Positions 61,708 through 64,000 of a stretch of 64,000 nt of DNA are shown one piece after another. The stretch comes from Pseudomonas putida (GTDB lineage Bacteria; Pseudomonadota; Gammaproteobacteria; Pseudomonadales; Pseudomonadaceae), in assembly GCF_001976065.1 (NCBI RefSeq), contig NZ_MNAH01000002.1, positions 1 through 64,000 of the forward strand. Direction: 5' to 3'. Positions within the stretch are counted from its first letter, which is position 1. Each line of letters opens with the position of its first letter. Below the pieces are notes generated by a model. It searched no databases. It was given only the letters and a program-made list of their open reading frames with translations, and was not told where the DNA came from. Both the position numbers and the translations under genes were made by a program.

Positions 61708-63099
61708 TCAGTGGCGATCCAGCCACACCGTCTGCGCATTGCAGAATTCGCGCACGCCGAAATGCGACAGCTCGCGACCAAATCCGCTTTTCTTAACGCC
61801 ACCGAACGTCACGCGCGGGTCGCTGGCGCAATAGCCATTGATGAAGACCCCGCCGGTTTCCAGCTCGCTGGCCATCTGCTCGGCCTGCTCGACATTGCCG
61901 GTGTAGATTGTCGCAGCCAGACCGAATTCGCTGTCGTTCGCCAGTTCAAGCGCGTGCTCTGCATCGCGAGCGGTGATGATCGAAGCCACCGGGCCGAACA
62001 GCTCCTGCCTGAATGACGTCATCTGGTCTGTGACGCCCGCCAGCACCGTGGGCTCATAGAAATTGCCCGGGCCTTGGGCTTTCTGGCCGCCCAGCAGCAA
62101 GGTCGCGCCTTCCTCCAGGGTGTCGCGCACCTGTTGATCGAGTTCGTCACGCAGATCGAAGCGGGCCATCGGGCCGATATAGGTTTGGGCGGACAGCGGA
62201 TCGCCGACCACCAGCTGGCGCGTGGCTTCGACAAAGCGGCGAGTGAATTCCTCGACAATGCCTTGCTCGACGATCAGGCGCTTGGCCGCTGCACAGACTT
62301 GCCCGGTGTTCTGAAAACGCCCGATCACGGCCGCTTTGACGGCGTCGTCGAGGTTGGCATCGTTGAGCACAATGAACGGATCGGAGCCGCCCAGTTCCAG
62401 GACGCTCTTCTTCAGCACCGCGCCAGCCTGGGCGCCGATGGCCATGCCGGCTCGTACGCTACCGGTCAGTGTGACGGCCGCGATGCGTGGGTCGGCAATC
62501 GCCATGGAAACACCGTCCGGCGTGACGTTGATCACCTCGAAGACGCCTTCGGCGAAGCCCGCCTGCTTGAAGGCGTCCAGCAACAGATAAGCGCTGCCCA
62601 TCACATTCGGCGCGTGCTTGAGCACGTAGGTGTTGCCGGCGAGCAGCGTCGGGACCGCACCGCGCAATACCTGCCAGATCGGGAAATTCCACGGCATGAC
62701 CGCGAGAATCGGCCCCAGTGGGCGATATTCGATGCGAGCCTTGCCGCCTTCGACCAGGGTCGGTTCGGCGCTTAACATGGCCGGGCCGTGTTCGGCATAC
62801 CACCCACAGAGCTGGGCACATTTTTCGATTTCACCGCGGGCCTGGGCGATCGGCTTGCCCATTTCCAGGGTGATCATGGTGGCCATGGCTTCGGCGTTGT
62901 CACGCAATGCCTGACCGAGGGCAAGCAAGCGCTGCACGCGTTGTGTCACCGGTGTGCGACTCCAGGCACGGAAGCCGCTGGCAGAACGCGCCAGGGCGGC
63001 CTGCAATGCTTGTGCGGATTCGTAAGGGTAGTGGCCGATCTGTTCCCCGGTCGCCGGGTTGATCGAGATGGCGTGGGTAAGGCTGGAAACGTTGGTCAT
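61708..63099 (-). CDS. sad: NAD-type succinate-semialdehyde dehydrogenase (Sad-like)
   Basis: 463 aa ALDH. MPWNFPIWQVLRGAVP, LTGSVRAG, VLELGGSDPFIVL with base E235, and nucleophile C269 in NTGQVCAAAKR are intact; RVTFGGVKKSGFGRELS is the C-terminal signature. It is closest in pattern to E. coli Sad (YneI), which oxidises succinate semialdehyde from putrescine/GABA breakdown. Divergence from a LysR gene matches the sad-ptrR (yneI-yneJ) layout. Confidence 0.88.
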   Translation of the reverse strand: MTNVSSLTHAISINPATGEQIGHYPYESAQALQAALARSASGFRAWSRTPVTQRVQRLLALGQALRDNAEAMATMITLEMGKPIAQARGEIEKCAQLCGWYAEHGPAMLSAEPTLVEGGKARIEYRPLGPILAVMPWNFPIWQVLRGAVPTLLAGNTYVLKHAPNVMGSAYLLLDAFKQAGFAEGVFEVINVTPDGVSMAIADPRIAAVTLTGSVRAGMAIGAQAGAVLKKSVLELGGSDPFIVLNDANLDDAVKAAVIGRFQNTGQVCAAAKRLIVEQGIVEEFTRRFVEATRQLVVGDPLSAQTYIGPMARFDLRDELDQQVRDTLEEGATLLLGGQKAQGPGNFYEPTVLAGVTDQMTSFRQELFGPVASIITARDAEHALELANDSEFGLAATIYTGNVEQAEQMASELETGGVFINGYCASDPRVTFGGVKKSGFGRELSHFGVREFCNAQTVWLDRH

Positions 63100-63199
63100 G
63101 GCACCGTCCTGCGGGGTAGGAATGCGCTCAGGTTACGGTGCTGTATGTTTTCTTTAAACTGAATAATAATGAGCGTCTTGTTCACGTTTGGAGAATGAA

Positions 63200-64000
63200 G
63201 TGGATCTGGTTCAGCTCGAGATCTTCAAGGCTGTCGCCGAGCACGGCAGCATCAGCGTGGCCGCACAGCACATCCATCGCGTGCCTTCGAACCTGACTAC
63301 GCGGATCAAGCAATTGGAGCAGGACCTGGGCGTGGACCTGTTCATCCGCGAAAAAAGCCGCTTGCGCCTGTCTCCGGCCGGGTGGAGCTTTCTCGACTAC
63401 GCGCGACGGATCCTCGACCTGGTCCAGGAAGCCCGTGCCACGGTGGCGGGTGAAGAACCCCAGGGCACTTTTCCCCTGGGGTCGCTGGAAAGCACCGCGG
63501 CGGTGCGGATTCCCGCGTTACTGGCGGCCTATAACCAGCAGTACGCCAAGGTCGAGCTGGACCTGTCCACCGGACCCTCCGGCACCATGATCGACGGGGT
63601 GCTGGCGGGCCGATTGACCGCCGCGTTTGTCGATGGCCCGGTGCTGCACCCGGCCCTGGAGGGGGTCCCGGCGTTCGAAGAAGAAATGGTGTTGATTGCA
63701 CCGCTCAACCACGACCCGATCCATCGCGCGCAGGACGTGAACGGCGAGAACATCTACGCCTTCCGCTCCAACTGCTCCTACCGGCACCACTTCGAGAGCT
63801 GGTTCGCCAAGGACGCGGCCGTGCCGGGCAAGATCTTCGAAATGGAGTCCTATCACGGCATGCTCGCCTGCGTCAGCGCTGGCGCGGGCCTGGCCCTGAT
63901 GCCGCGCAGCATGCTGCAAAGCATGCCCGGATGCAGCACGGTCAGTGTCTGGCCGTTGTCGGAGTCTTTCCGCTATTTGCGCACCTGGCTGGTCTGGCGC
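63200..64000 (+). CDS. LysR-family regulator, PtrR-like (3' end outside window)
   Basis: The frame is open from GTG 63200 to the window end (267 codons). GGAGA lies 5 bp upstream of the GTG. The [43 protein letters not shown] is split over residues 1-40; then [21 protein letters not shown] and [12 protein letters not shown] follow. The N-terminus and the divergent Sad gene match E. coli PtrR (YneJ), which regulates sad. The ~100-bp divergent gap holds an AT-rich stretch but no clear operator. Confidence 0.88.
   Translation, partial: MDLVQLEIFKAVAEHGSISVAAQHIHRVPSNLTTRIKQLEQDLGVDLFIREKSRLRLSPAGWSFLDYARRILDLVQEARATVAGEEPQGTFPLGSLESTAAVRIPALLAAYNQQYAKVELDLSTGPSGTMIDGVLAGRLTAAFVDGPVLHPALEGVPAFEEEMVLIAPLNHDPIHRAQDVNGENIYAFRSNCSYRHHFESWFAKDAAVPGKIFEMESYHGMLACVSAGAGLALMPRSMLQSMPGCSTVSVWPLSESFRYLRTWLVWR

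Overview
The window looks like the chromosome of a Pseudomonas of the fluorescens/putida type. The evidence is high GC with GC-ending codons, two families of Pseudomonas-like REP inverted repeats (arms related to GTGGGAGCGGGCTTGCTCGC and to CTGTAGGAGCTGGCTTGCC), and gene sets typical of the genus (cstA with its small partner, DUF1302/DUF1329/RND modules, carboxynorspermidine genes, LysR/ALDH pairs). No rRNA, tRNA, CRISPR array or intact transposase is visible. The first ~4.3 kb is a lower-GC accessory patch. The rest reads as metabolic, transport and regulatory islands.

Layout. 1-4.3 kb: the end of an Rhs polymorphic toxin with its presumed immunity gene, a decayed DUF3829 gene, a 440-bp tandem duplication punctuated by a GGGGACAG palindrome, a two-TM membrane protein, and a secreted protein made of 13-residue repeats. 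4.5-10.5 kb: a NarL-type two-component system beside cstA (pyruvate/peptide transporter family) and a GGDEF protein. 10.5-13.9 kb: a semialdehyde dehydrogenase and isochorismatase-fold operon divergent from an HxlR regulator. 13.9-18.6 kb: a LacI-controlled sugar-type catabolic operon (Gfo/Idh oxidoreductase, TIM-barrel isomerase, NHS-family permease) with a perfect 20-bp operator. 18.8-19.6 kb: two paralogous lipoproteins.

19.6-43.7 kb is the most striking region: two divergent gene sets around a GntR regulator. They encode one biotin carboxylase, two biotin carrier proteins, two 12S-type carboxyltransferases, two 5S-type carboxyltransferase-like proteins that both lack expected metal ligands, two acyl-CoA ligases, and a thiolase-fold protein without the usual nucleophilic Cys paired with a DUF35 Zn-ribbon partner. 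These are followed by an MFS carrier, a YeiH-type exporter and a DUF1302/DUF1329/YCF48/RND envelope module. Two 18-bp near-identical sites, one in the divergent promoter region and one before the second ligase, are good candidates for GntR operators. I infer a catabolic route for an unknown, probably hydrophobic acid that is imported, CoA-activated, carboxylated or transcarboxylated, and cleaved.

43.7-57.7 kb: a glyoxalase-like gene, an EGKCG-motif EF-hand protein, a PLP desulfhydrase-type enzyme and an MFS pump. Then come two LysR genes, an ActP-like symporter, cytochrome b561, two nitronate monooxygenases, a MOSC protein and a CoA-acylating (methyl)malonate-semialdehyde dehydrogenase. The symporter and dehydrogenase promoters share a 25-bp element with one mismatch, suggesting one regulon, plausibly for 3-nitropropionate/nitronate use (nitronate to malonate semialdehyde to acetyl-CoA). 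57.8-64 kb: a small ORF, an outer-membrane beta-barrel, carboxynorspermidine decarboxylase and dehydrogenase (polyamine synthesis), and a Sad-type succinate-semialdehyde dehydrogenase divergent from a PtrR-like LysR gene cut by the window end.
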